Below, one piece after another: positions 54,829 through 62,768 of a DNA stretch of 64,000 bases (its first letter is position 1; each line of letters begins with the position of its first letter). Location: contig NZ_LMHW01000011.1 in assembly GCF_001428525.1 (NCBI RefSeq), positions 248,001-312,000 of the forward strand, read 5' to 3'. The position numbers and the translations under genes were made by a program. The notes beneath the pieces are model-generated. The model was not told where the DNA came from, made no database searches, and was given only the letters and a program-made list of their open reading frames with translations. Source of the stretch: Flavobacterium sp. Root186. GTDB taxonomy: Bacteria > Bacteroidota > Bacteroidia > Flavobacteriales > Flavobacteriaceae.

Positions 54829-54895
54829 TTTCAGTGTTTTATGTTGTATAAAGTTATTAAAAAAAGAATTTGTATTAAAAAAAGAAGTAAGAATT

Positions 54896-56116
54896 TTACA
54901 ATGAAATATCCCATTGTATTCTAAAACGCCAGCCCTGTTCTAATGGAAGTGTCTTGTCCTGAAAACTAAAATAGCTTACTTCAGAAGTAAGTTTGTTTTT
55001 ATGTCCCTTGAAAAACCAGTTAAAAGCTAATGTTGATTCGTCTTGTCTATTTTGTCTTATGGAATTGTCTGGTCTGTAAGCAGCGTGTCTTCCAGCTATC
55101 TCTAAATGTTTTGGCCACCATTCAAAAACATTATGAAAAAAATACCCGGCCTGAATGTAATATCCTTTCATAATTGTCATATTGCTATTATTGTATTTAT
55201 CAATTATTTCTTTCGTATGCCATTCGCTTTGCCATGAAAAACCTCGATACATAAAAGCCGTTTCTAAATTCCATTGATTCACTCTGTACTGACCAGGTAA
55301 GCCATTTTCAAAACCATCTAATGACCCTCCTCCAGCTTGTGAAAAACGAGTGTAAGGACTTCTGTTAGTGATTGCTGAAAAAGCAATAATTGGAGTTAGC
55401 TTTTCATGAAATTCTAAGTCACAGCCTTCAAAATCAAGAAATCTTCCTAGGAAATTCCATTGTGTTCTTCCAAAATACATTAGATTGTTGTCATCATTGG
55501 CAGTACTTCCACGTCCAGTTCCTGTTAATGCTGCAAACCAATAATTAAAATCGGCAATTCCTGATCCTTTTAAATGTCCATAGACTTCAATTCCTAATTG
55601 TCTGTCGACTGTAAAGGGTCGATTGATTAAAGATCGTTCTACCATTTGCTGTTCACCGCTGCTTATAAAACGCTCGCGGGTAAATTCTGTTTTCCATTGC
55701 CCGACTTTAAAACTCAGCCAATCCCATTTTTCGATCATAATTCTAAAATCAAGTAAATTGGACTGGCTTAATTCGTATTCCCAATAATATTTCAGCCACG
55801 GTTCAAATGCGTGACCGCCAATTTTTAATCTCGCCCTGTTTATTTTAAAAGTAGTTTTGGCATCCTGACTGTAATCGTCGTATGTTAAAGGATCTGTATC
55901 GTAAGGGATAGAAAAACGAAATTGTAACCTGCTTTGCAATTGAAAAAGAAACTTATTGTCTCTGGTCTGCAATTCAATTCCTTTACTGCCATATCTGACA
56001 TTCATCAGTTTAGTTGTGTCTTTTTCTTGTTGAGAAAATCCTTTAAAACCAATCAATAAAATAAAAGATACAATCAAATTTTTTAAAATACAATTTGTTT
56101 TTTTTACGCTGTACAT
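54896..56116 (-). CDS. Phosphate-selective (OprP/OprO-like) porin
   Basis: A 406-residue outer-membrane barrel. The signal peptide starts at ATG 56116 (MYSVKKTNCILKNLIVSFIL... FKGFSQ); the open frame 48 bases further upstream overlaps the neighbouring gene and is rejected. Porin_O_P features are YGSKGIELQTRDNKFLFQLQSRLQFRF, KINRARLKIGGHAFEPWLKYYWEYEL and LSFKVGQWKTEFTRERFISSGEQQ (landmarks RARLKIGGHAF and KVGQWKTEF). It ends in FRIQWDISL as barrels do. Substrate unknown; no pst or pho genes nearby. Confidence 0.88.
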   Translation of the reverse strand: MYSVKKTNCILKNLIVSFILLIGFKGFSQQEKDTTKLMNVRYGSKGIELQTRDNKFLFQLQSRLQFRFSIPYDTDPLTYDDYSQDAKTTFKINRARLKIGGHAFEPWLKYYWEYELSQSNLLDFRIMIEKWDWLSFKVGQWKTEFTRERFISSGEQQMVERSLINRPFTVDRQLGIEVYGHLKGSGIADFNYWFAALTGTGRGSTANDDNNLMYFGRTQWNFLGRFLDFEGCDLEFHEKLTPIIAFSAITNRSPYTRFSQAGGGSLDGFENGLPGQYRVNQWNLETAFMYRGFSWQSEWHTKEIIDKYNNSNMTIMKGYYIQAGYFFHNVFEWWPKHLEIAGRHAAYRPDNSIRQNRQDESTLAFNWFFKGHKNKLTSEVSYFSFQDKTLPLEQGWRFRIQWDISL

Positions 56117-56138
56117 AAGTTCAATAGGGTTGTATAAA

Positions 56139-56402
56139 TTATTTTCTTCCAAAGTTTTTTGCAATTCCTAAAGCAATTCCCCAGGCCGGAAAACTTAAAG
56201 CTTCCCGGTTTCCCTCATCATCCCTTCCTTCAAAAACATGTAAATGATTTATTGAAATACCAATTTGATGATGTGGACTAAAAGTTTTTTCTTCACTTTC
56301 CTGTGCTGTAATTTTAGTATATCCGGCGAAACAAAATAATAGTACCGGAAAAGCTATTTTTCCGAAAAGAATGTTGATTCTTGCTTTCCTTTCATTTTGC
56401 AT
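56139..56402 (-). CDS. Small exported protein, possibly an internally deleted barrel protein
   Basis: An 87-residue protein with a signal peptide (about residues 14-34, ending ITAQ). The mature 53 residues begin HHQIGISINHLHVFEGRDDEG... SFPAWGI, which looks like the N-terminal part of larger outer-membrane barrel proteins with SLPSWGIDY, but the chain then ends in ALGIAKNFGRK, which looks like a last barrel strand. An internal deletion joining first and last parts is one explanation. It lies 22 bases upstream of the porin start and may be in its operon. Confidence 0.55.
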   Translation of the reverse strand: MQNERKARINILFGKIAFPVLLFCFAGYTKITAQESEEKTFSPHHQIGISINHLHVFEGRDDEGNREALSFPAWGIALGIAKNFGRK

Positions 56403-56577
56403 AATTTCTGGTTTTGAAATGAAAAATTTATAACAAGATTTTTGTAACTACTTCAAAATTAAATAATAAATAATCCAGAGAAGAGAATTAAAAGGTTTGA
56501 AATTGTTTCATTTTATAACTTGCAACCTCTTATTAATTTGTTTTTTATAAAACAGTACCTTTTTAAACTATAATATT

Positions 56578-56585
56578 TAAATTTG
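56578..56585 (+). promoter_or_regulatory. pyrD promoter -7 box
   Basis: TAAATTTG, exact TAnnTTTG match, 29 bases before the ATG at 56614. Confidence 0.55.
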
Positions 56586-56613
56586 CAGCCAAAATAACAA
56601 CAACACAACTCTT

Positions 56614-57648
56614 ATGTATAAATTGATAATTCGCCCGATACTTTTTTGGTTTGATCCGGAAGAAGTGCATTACTTTACTTTTTCATTTGTAAAATTCATT
56701 TCAAAAATCCCTGGAGTTTCGGCAATTATAAGATCAATTTATGAAGTAAAAGATGCTCGTTTAGAAAGAGAAGTTTTCGGAATTAAATTTAAAAATCCGG
56801 TTGGACTTGCGGCGGGATTTGATAAAGATGCAAAACTGTATAAAGAACTTTCTGATTTTGGTTTTGGTTTTATCGAAATTGGAACCGTAACTCCGGTTGG
56901 CCAGGAAGGAAATCCTAAAAAACGTTTGTTCCGTTTAAAAGAAGATCAGGCGATTATTAACCGAATGGGTTTTAATAACGGCGGAGTTCTGGAAGCTGTA
57001 GAACGTTTGAAAAAGAATTCAGGAGTTTTAATTGGCGGAAACATCGGAAAAAATAAAGTGACGCCAAACGAAAATGCAGTTGACGATTATATCATTTGTT
57101 TTGATGCCCTTTTTGATCATGTGGATTATTTTGTAGTGAATGTAAGTTCGCCAAATACACCAAATTTAAGAGCATTGCAAGACAAAGAACCTTTAACGGC
57201 TTTGTTACAGACGCTGCAAAACAGAAATATCGAAAAGCAAAAAACAAGCACTCAAAAAATAAAACCAATTCTTTTAAAAATTGCTCCGGATCTTACAGAC
57301 GAGCAATTATTAGATATTATTGATATTGTAAAAACAACGCAGATTGCGGGTGTAATTGCTACAAATACGACTATTTCAAGAGACGGACTTCAGTCTCAAA
57401 ATCAATCTGAAATGGGAGGTTTATCCGGAAAACCATTAACTAAACGCTCTACCGAAGTTATTCGTTTTCTTTCGGAAAAAAGCAATAAAGCATTTCCAAT
57501 TATTGGAGTAGGAGGAATTCACTCTGCCGATGATGCCATCGAAAAACTAAATGCAGGAGCAAGTTTAGTGCAATTGTACACCGGTTTTATTTATGAAGGG
57601 CCAGCGTTAATAAAAGCAATCAATAAAAAAGTTTTAAGGCAATTATAA
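56614..57648 (+). CDS. pyrD: Dihydroorotate dehydrogenase (quinone), class 2
   Basis: A 344-residue FMN enzyme of pyrimidine synthesis, attached to the cytoplasmic membrane through its N-terminal helices ([20 protein letters not shown]). FMN-site motifs are [29 protein letters not shown] and VGVGGI. The catalytic base of class 2 enzymes is the Ser of [13 protein letters not shown]. Length matches E. coli PyrD. Its last six bases overlap the end of the convergent DUF3307 gene. Confidence 0.95.
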   Translation: MYKLIIRPILFWFDPEEVHYFTFSFVKFISKIPGVSAIIRSIYEVKDARLEREVFGIKFKNPVGLAAGFDKDAKLYKELSDFGFGFIEIGTVTPVGQEGNPKKRLFRLKEDQAIINRMGFNNGGVLEAVERLKKNSGVLIGGNIGKNKVTPNENAVDDYIICFDALFDHVDYFVVNVSSPNTPNLRALQDKEPLTALLQTLQNRNIEKQKTSTQKIKPILLKIAPDLTDEQLLDIIDIVKTTQIAGVIATNTTISRDGLQSQNQSEMGGLSGKPLTKRSTEVIRFLSEKSNKAFPIIGVGGIHSADDAIEKLNAGASLVQLYTGFIYEGPALIKAINKKVLRQL

Positions 57649-58350
57649 AAGAAGCGCCTGAACAAGTATTCCGGCAAGAATTGCAATTCCGAAACTGATT
57701 AATGTACCAATTAAAACATATTCAGTCAGTTTTCGGTCTTTGGCTTCTTTTAAATCTCCAAATCTAAAAATAGATTTTGCAGCCAGTAAAAAACCAATCG
57801 CTTCAAAATGTCCGGTTAAGATAAATCCGAACACAAATAAACGTTCTAAAATACCAATATAATTTCCGGCAGCTATCAGTGAGTTATCCTGATGGCTGTT
57901 TTCGTTTTCGGGTGCCCAGATTGAAATAATGGTTTTGATGAAAATAGAAGTGGGTTTAGTCAATAGTAAAACTCCGGTTATCAAAATCCAGAATGTGTTA
58001 TGTTGCCAAAAATAAATGATTCCTTTGTTTTGGTATAAAAGTACTACGCCTATTAAAACCAAAATATGCGCAATTTGATCAACAACAAACCAAGTACGTT
58101 TTGTTTTCTTTTTCTGAAAATTAAGTTTGATCAAATCAATGATACCGTGTGTAACCGCAATTAAAACTGCATACGGAATAAAACTGATTTCTCCGGCCAA
58201 AATTGCAGCTAAAACTCCATGTAATAAAACATGAATGTATAAGTAAATGCTTTTATGTTTTTTGCTTTCTTTATCGGTTACCCAAGAATTTGGCTGCCAT
58301 ATGAAATCGCCTAATAAATGTGCCAGAAACAGTTTTATAAATAGAATCAT
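57643..58350 (-). CDS. DUF3307 membrane protein
   Basis: A 235-residue membrane protein with about six hydrophobic helices. His and Asp residues occur in i/i+4 pairs: H11/D15 (HLLGDFIWQ), H40/H44 (HVLLHG), H68/D72 (THGIIDLIK) and D91/H95 (DQIAH). The family is DUF3307, of unknown function. The pattern resembles intramembrane metal hydrolases such as the DUF457/YdjM group; this is my inference. Its start overlaps the satD stop by four bases, so the two are translated as a pair. Confidence 0.85.
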   Translation of the reverse strand: MILFIKLFLAHLLGDFIWQPNSWVTDKESKKHKSIYLYIHVLLHGVLAAILAGEISFIPYAVLIAVTHGIIDLIKLNFQKKKTKRTWFVVDQIAHILVLIGVVLLYQNKGIIYFWQHNTFWILITGVLLLTKPTSIFIKTIISIWAPENENSHQDNSLIAAGNYIGILERLFVFGFILTGHFEAIGFLLAAKSIFRFGDLKEAKDRKLTEYVLIGTLISFGIAILAGILVQALLL

Positions 58351-58961
58351 GATGCTGTAAGTTGTTTTATTTGTGTCCTAAAATAACGATCTAAATTCAT
58401 AACCAAATCAAACTGAGCACGTTTTTGTCTTCGGCTTACGGCAGCTTGATTAATGCCTAATTTTTGTCCCAATTCTTCTTGTGAAAGGCTTGGATTTTCT
58501 ATTGCTTTTGCAACAAAATCTGCCGATTGTACCAGCCAGTTATCCATAAAAGTCAAAGCAAGCTGAATCATTAAGTTCAGTTTTTCATCAAAATCCGTAT
58601 CGCCTGTTCGCAATGCTAAAGTCACTTTTTGCTTTTTTAAAGTCTCAAAAAGTTCTCCCGAATTTATAAAAGCCGTTCCGTTACTTTCAGATATTTTAGC
58701 TGCATCATGCGTTTTATCTCCAAAACCAATACTCATTCGTGCATCTGATTTTATAGCTCTTAAATGCGCTTTTACTAAAATGGCGGTCAACAAAGCATCT
58801 TCCGGATTTTTAACTTCAATTTGAAATTCGTCACCACGGTAAACTTCCCATTCACTTGGCGTTTTACCAAACGGAGCCAGGATTTTTTTTAAATCTTCGA
58901 CCCAATGCTGAGATTCCTGTTGTCTTGAACCAATTATGTCGCCTGTAATTACACTAGTCAT
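58347..58961 (-). CDS. SatD-family protein: palm/cyclase-like domain plus HTH
   Basis: A 204-residue protein of the SatD family. Residues 3-110 read TGDIIGSR (D8), YRGDEFQIEV (D44-E45) and RMSIGFGDKTHDAAKISESNGTAF...SGELFETL, an order of elements like the catalytic palm of class III cyclases or GGDEF enzymes (metal Asp, GDEF turn, then the IGxG...A..R/K..xG.aF.S strand-helix part). Residues 158-183 (LSQEELGQKLGINQAAVSRR) are a helix-turn-helix. ATG 58961 is used; a TTG lies six bases upstream. Four operator-like palindromes lie upstream. Confidence 0.85.
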   Translation of the reverse strand: MTSVITGDIIGSRQQESQHWVEDLKKILAPFGKTPSEWEVYRGDEFQIEVKNPEDALLTAILVKAHLRAIKSDARMSIGFGDKTHDAAKISESNGTAFINSGELFETLKKQKVTLALRTGDTDFDEKLNLMIQLALTFMDNWLVQSADFVAKAIENPSLSQEELGQKLGINQAAVSRRQKRAQFDLVMNLDRYFRTQIKQLTAS

Positions 58962-58994
58962 AATCAAATATAATTAAAAAATAATAAAAATTCT

Positions 58995-59096
58995 ATTACA
59001 AATATACGTAATATTTTTTATTATTACACTTTTTGGTAATATATAAAATTATTACACTTTTATGTAATATTTATTTCTATTACGATATAACGTAAT
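58995..59096. promoter_or_regulatory. Four-copy palindromic operator array, 28-bp period
   Basis: Four sites ATTAC-N8-GTAAT at 58995-59012, 59023-59040, 59051-59068 and 59079-59096. Starts are exactly 28 bases apart, and all half-sites are identical; in each the flanks extend the palindrome to tATTAC-N8-GTAATa. Spacer sequences differ, so the sites are conserved by selection or recent expansion of the binding element only. The first site overlaps the predicted satD promoter box. The HTH of SatD is the most likely ligand. Confidence 0.9.
58999..59006 (-). promoter_or_regulatory. satD promoter -7 box, inside the first operator
   Basis: Minus strand TATATTTG, exact TAnnTTTG consensus, 38 bases before the ATG at 58961. 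It covers the last base of the left half-site and seven of the eight spacer bases of the first palindrome, so a bound repressor would block it. Confidence 0.6.
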
Positions 59097-59277
59097 AATT
59101 CAGGAACACCTTATATTCCTTTCATCAAAAACTATTTAAGCACTAAATTTAAATGACCTTATATAGCTTATATGGTTAAAAAACATAGCTGGCATGGTTA
59201 AAAAAAACAATTCACAAAGAGTTAATTTTTATTTCTTTAAAAAAGAACCTAACTTAGCTTTTACAAAAGAATAAGCT

Positions 59278-60144
59278 TTGAATAAAGAGATCAAGATTAT
59301 CGAATGTCCACGAGACGCCATGCAGGGTATCAAAACCTTTATTCCAACAAAAAATAAAGTAACTTATATACAAGCTTTGCTTCGTGTAGGGTTTGATACA
59401 ATCGATTTTGGAAGTTTTGTTTCTCCAAAAGCAATTCCGCAAATGCAGGATACGGCTGAGGTCTTGGCACAATTAGACTTATCTCAAACAACCAGTAAAT
59501 TACTTTCGATAATTGCCAATACACAAGGCGCAGCTTTGGCTGCAGAACATGAAGCCATTCAATATTTAGGATTTCCTTTCTCAATATCTGAAAATTTTCA
59601 GATGCGTAATACACATAAAACGATCGCTGAATCTTTGGTAACGCTTGAAGAAATTCTGGAAATAGCCGATAAAAAAAATAAAGAAGTTGTAACCTATCTT
59701 TCAATGGGTTTCGGAAATCCATACGGAGATCCGTGGAATGTTGAAATTGTAGCCGAATGGACCGAAAAACTGGCCGGAATGGGCGTTAAAATTTTATCGC
59801 TTTCAGATACAGTAGGAAGTTCTACACCGGAAGTTATTACATATTTGTTTTCGAATTTAATTCCGAAATATCCTGAAATTGAGTTTGGAGCACATCTGCA
59901 CACTACGCCTGACAGCTGGTTTGAAAAAATTGATGCTGCATCAAAAGCCGGATGTATACGTTTTGACGGCGCAATTCAGGGATTTGGAGGCTGCCCAATG
60001 GCAACCGATAAGCTGACTGGAAATATGCCAACAGAAAAATTGATTTCGTATTTTACTGCCAATAAAAAAATAACAGGACTTAATTCTTTAAGTTTTGAAA
60101 GTGCTTACAATGAAGCTTCTAAATTGTTTGGAAAGTTTCATTAA
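59278..60144 (+). CDS. Hydroxymethylglutaryl-CoA lyase
   Basis: A 288-residue TIM-barrel lyase that splits HMG-CoA to acetoacetate and acetyl-CoA in leucine breakdown. The first strand is IIECPRDAMQGI, metal/substrate residues are in GFDTIDFGSFVSPKA, GAHLHTTPD holds the metal His, and GFGGCPMA is the catalytic-Cys loop. The start is TTG at 59278 because the next ATG lies inside the essential ECPRDAMQG strand. Its last 70 bases are duplicated at 60496-60568. Confidence 0.9.
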   Translation: MNKEIKIIECPRDAMQGIKTFIPTKNKVTYIQALLRVGFDTIDFGSFVSPKAIPQMQDTAEVLAQLDLSQTTSKLLSIIANTQGAALAAEHEAIQYLGFPFSISENFQMRNTHKTIAESLVTLEEILEIADKKNKEVVTYLSMGFGNPYGDPWNVEIVAEWTEKLAGMGVKILSLSDTVGSSTPEVITYLFSNLIPKYPEIEFGAHLHTTPDSWFEKIDAASKAGCIRFDGAIQGFGGCPMATDKLTGNMPTEKLISYFTANKKITGLNSLSFESAYNEASKLFGKFH

Positions 60145-60158
60145 AAAATAATGAAATT

Positions 60159-60490
60159 ATGAGTGATTTTAAACTTTGGTTAGAGTTTGAAGAAGTAGAT
60201 CCAGATAATTGGCAGATAAATAATGATTTTTGCAATATAAATGTTGAGTTAGCTGATGGCAGGAAATATGGAATGAATGTTTGGACTTATGAATTTCTAA
60301 AAACAACAGTAGAAAATGATAAGACGAACGGAGATAATCTTCATGGCTTATATGTTATTCCGCCTGATTTATTTGTAAAAGAATTAACCAGAGGCTGTAT
60401 TGAAAAACAATTGAAGATTTATTAAAAATTGATAATCTTGAAGTCGTATTAAACTCAAGTATAGTAATAAAGAATAATATTAAATTATAA
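60159..60490 (+). pseudogene. Small acidic protein gene with a likely single-base frameshift near its end
   Basis: The intact frame runs from ATG 60159 to a stop at 60425 (88 residues: MSDFKLWLEFEEVDPDNW...GLYVIPPDLFVKELTRGCIEK). At a run of five A (60403-60407) a frame shift gives a further 26 sensible residues, IEDLLKIDNLEVVL..., to a stop at 60490. One lost A would explain this. The sequence resembles small orphan proteins near toxin loci, possibly immunity proteins, but I cannot name a family. It lies 14 bases after the lyase and before a copy of the lyase 3' end. Confidence 0.6.
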
Positions 60491-60495
60491 TCTGC

Positions 60496-60568
60496 ACTTA
60501 ATTAACTAAGTTTTGAAGTGCTTATAAATGAAGCATCTAAATTATTTGGAAAATTTCATTAAAAAATA
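60496..60568 (+). repeat. Partial duplication of the 3' end of the HMG-CoA lyase gene
   Basis: Aligns with 60079-60151. Shared words: ACTTAATT, AAGTTTTGAA, GTGCTTA, AATGAAGC, TCTAAATT, TTTGGAAA and TTTCATTAAAAAATAA. The translated end ...NEASKLFGKFH-stop is preserved. Differences: a missing A, an added A and several substitutions, so it is an older or foreign copy. Confidence 0.85.
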
Positions 60569-60629
60569 ACACAAAATAAGTAATATCTGACAAGAAAAGG
60601 CGTTTTTATTTATCTTAATTAAATTAAAA

Positions 60630-61181
60630 ATGAAACGAAATCTTTTATATAGAATCTCTGTAACATTCTTTTCAGCAGTTTTATTTCTCTCTTGTTCAAG
60701 TGACTTAGATTTTGACCAAATCGATGATTTTGTGCTCGAACCTGTTTTTGTGGCAAATCTCGCTTACTTTAATGTTAGTGCTGACCAAATTGACGATAAT
60801 GGACAAGGACAGCAAATACCTCCTGATGTTGAAGAATTTGATGTTTTTAAAAAGAAATTTTTCACAGATAATCTGGCAAAAGCCGAGCTTAATTTCGAAA
60901 TCGAAAATACGATAAACAGAGCTTTTGAAATTGAATTGCAATTTATAGATGTTAATAATCAGGTATTAGAAACCATTGATTTAGCTGTTCCAACCTATAC
61001 CGGAGGATCAAATATCATAAAATATCCAGCAGAGGTTTTTGAAGGAGAACGGTTAAATTTATTAAAAAAGACCATGAAAATTGGTTTTATAGTAACAACC
61101 GTAACAGGATCTGGGTCAGGGGATATTTCAGGTAATTTAAAATTCAAATCAGGTGCAACCGTTTATATGAAAATAAAATGA
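60630..61181 (+). CDS. Lipoprotein, partner of the DUF5723 protein
   Basis: A 183-residue lipoprotein. The signal ends in AVLFLSC (Cys at 22), followed by an acidic stretch (SSDLDFDQIDDF). The rest is beta-rich and may be a single Ig-like or jelly-roll domain (ELNFEIENTINRAFEIELQF). Its stop overlaps the start of the DUF5723 gene by four bases (ATGA), so both are translated together and probably act together in the outer membrane. Function unknown. Confidence 0.75.
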   Translation: MKRNLLYRISVTFFSAVLFLSCSSDLDFDQIDDFVLEPVFVANLAYFNVSADQIDDNGQGQQIPPDVEEFDVFKKKFFTDNLAKAELNFEIENTINRAFEIELQFIDVNNQVLETIDLAVPTYTGGSNIIKYPAEVFEGERLNLLKKTMKIGFIVTTVTGSGSGDISGNLKFKSGATVYMKIK

Positions 61182-62575
61182 GACAAGCACTTTTAATTTT
61201 GATACTGATGCTGCAGTTCTTTTGTTATTCTCAAAATAAACAAGTGTTGTACAATTTTGCGTCTATTCCGCAGTCGTTACTTGTAAATCCTGGTGCCGAT
61301 GTTTCGTATAAAAATTATTTTGGAGTTCCGCTTCTGTCTGGAGTTTCTGCCAATATTGGTTCGAGCAGTTTTTCGGCGTATGATTTATTTGCTGATAATG
61401 GAGTTGATTTTAATGATAAAGTCCGGAATATTATCAATAAATCATCCGCAAATGATAAGACGCAGGTAAACCAGCAGCTCGAAATTTTTTCCGGCGGATT
61501 TAGAATAGGAGGCGAGGAGAGCCAATCGTATATTTCGTTTGGGGCTTATCAGGAATTTGATTTTTTAATGTATTTCCCAAAAGACCTTGCTATTTTAGCA
61601 GTAGACGGAAACCAGAATTATATTGGAAAATCATTCAATTTAGGCGATTTAAATTTACGCGCCGAAGTACTTTCAGTTTTCCATGTTGGTTTTCATAAAA
61701 GGCTAAACAAAAAGCTGGTTTTAGGCGGGCGAGCTAAAATTTATTCAAGCGGTGCTAATGCAACTTCAACCAAAAACGCGGGATATATTTATACGGGACA
61801 AGGTACAGGAACAAATTTATATACTCAAATAATCGAATCAAACTTAGAACTTAAAACTTCAGGCATCGGAAAATTTACAAAAGATGAATATGAAGGAAGT
61901 ATTCCGGGGGATATTGCACACAATACTTTTTTGAAGGGAAGTTTAGGTTTAGGATTTGATGCTGGTATTACCTATAATATTAAAGAAAATCTGCAGCTTA
62001 CTGCCAGTATCCTTGATGTTGGTTTTATAAAACATACTAAAGATATTGAGACGTTAAGGTATAAAGGAACTTACAGATACGACGGAGTAAATCCAAATTT
62101 TGATGCTGTAAATGAACCGGAAAATATTTTTGATGAATTTGATGCCGCCATTCCGCGCGATACGTCTTATGCTAAATATACAACCTGGCGACCAGTAAAA
62201 TTTAATTCTTCCATTCAATATTCATTTGGAGAATCCAGATACGATGGAGAATGTAATTGTAAAGTTGAAAACGAAAGAAAATATTTAAACGCAGTAGGCG
62301 CACAATTGTTTTTAATGACAATGCCTGAAACACCGTACGTTGCTTTAACGGCTTTTTATCAACGCAGTATTTTTGAAAAGCTAGATGCCAAAGTAACTTA
62401 TACATTCGATCCGTATTCGAATAAAAATATTGGTTTGGGGCTTTCCGGAACTCTCGGAAAATTTAATATTTACGCTCTATTCGATAATGTTTTAGAATAT
62501 AAAGATGTCACAAAAGCGCATAGCCTTGCGTTTCAATTTGGCTTCAACTTCATTTTTCAAGATTCTAAAAATTAA
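61178..62575 (+). CDS. DUF5723 outer-membrane barrel-like protein
   Basis: A 465-residue protein with a signal peptide (residues 1-19, FFCYSQ). LVNPGADVSYKNYFGVPLLSG (landmark NPGADVSYKNYFG) is the typical DUF5723 opening, and alternating strands run to the C-terminus FQFGFNFIF, as in porins of the PorV/FadL-like type. The CECNC-like pair in DGECNCKVENE is unusual for a barrel and may be a loop with a disulfide. It is translationally coupled to the lipoprotein upstream. The role is unknown. Confidence 0.8.
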   Translation: MRQALLILILMLQFFCYSQNKQVLYNFASIPQSLLVNPGADVSYKNYFGVPLLSGVSANIGSSSFSAYDLFADNGVDFNDKVRNIINKSSANDKTQVNQQLEIFSGGFRIGGEESQSYISFGAYQEFDFLMYFPKDLAILAVDGNQNYIGKSFNLGDLNLRAEVLSVFHVGFHKRLNKKLVLGGRAKIYSSGANATSTKNAGYIYTGQGTGTNLYTQIIESNLELKTSGIGKFTKDEYEGSIPGDIAHNTFLKGSLGLGFDAGITYNIKENLQLTASILDVGFIKHTKDIETLRYKGTYRYDGVNPNFDAVNEPENIFDEFDAAIPRDTSYAKYTTWRPVKFNSSIQYSFGESRYDGECNCKVENERKYLNAVGAQLFLMTMPETPYVALTAFYQRSIFEKLDAKVTYTFDPYSNKNIGLGLSGTLGKFNIYALFDNVLEYKDVTKAHSLAFQFGFNFIFQDSKN

Positions 62576-62579
62576 ATTT

Positions 62580-62672
62580 CAATAATTAAATTCCAAATCC
62601 AATTGAGTAAGACCTTTATTTTTGCTTTATTGATTGGAATTTGGGATTTAAAAATTTGGAATTTAAATCGTA
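62580..62672. repeat. Family D repeat (TTGGAATTTGGGATTT)
   Basis: AAATTCCAAATCCAATT at 62588-62604, then TTGGAATTTGGGATTTAAAA and ATTTGGAATTTA to about 62666. Almost the same sequence as at 33334-33370. The arms can pair, so it may also end transcription of the DUF5723 operon. Confidence 0.6.
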
Positions 62673-62734
62673 AGATGTTTCCTGTAAACTTAAATTTATG
62701 AATAAGTTAGTATTTAAGTTAGCAATTTATTCAC

Positions 62735-62742
62735 TATATTTG
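62735..62742 (+). promoter_or_regulatory. guaB promoter -7 box
   Basis: TATATTTG, exact TAnnTTTG match, 27 bases before the ATG at 62769. Confidence 0.55.
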
Positions 62743-62768
62743 CACGCAATTCAACTAGAAATTGCACC

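Noticed and set aside
57643..59096. satD-DUF3307 as a known CBASS or Pycsar defence operon
   Set aside because: No CD-NTase or canonical PycC motifs and no recognised effector domain; similarity is limited to a palm-like motif order, so it is reported only as a hypothesis.
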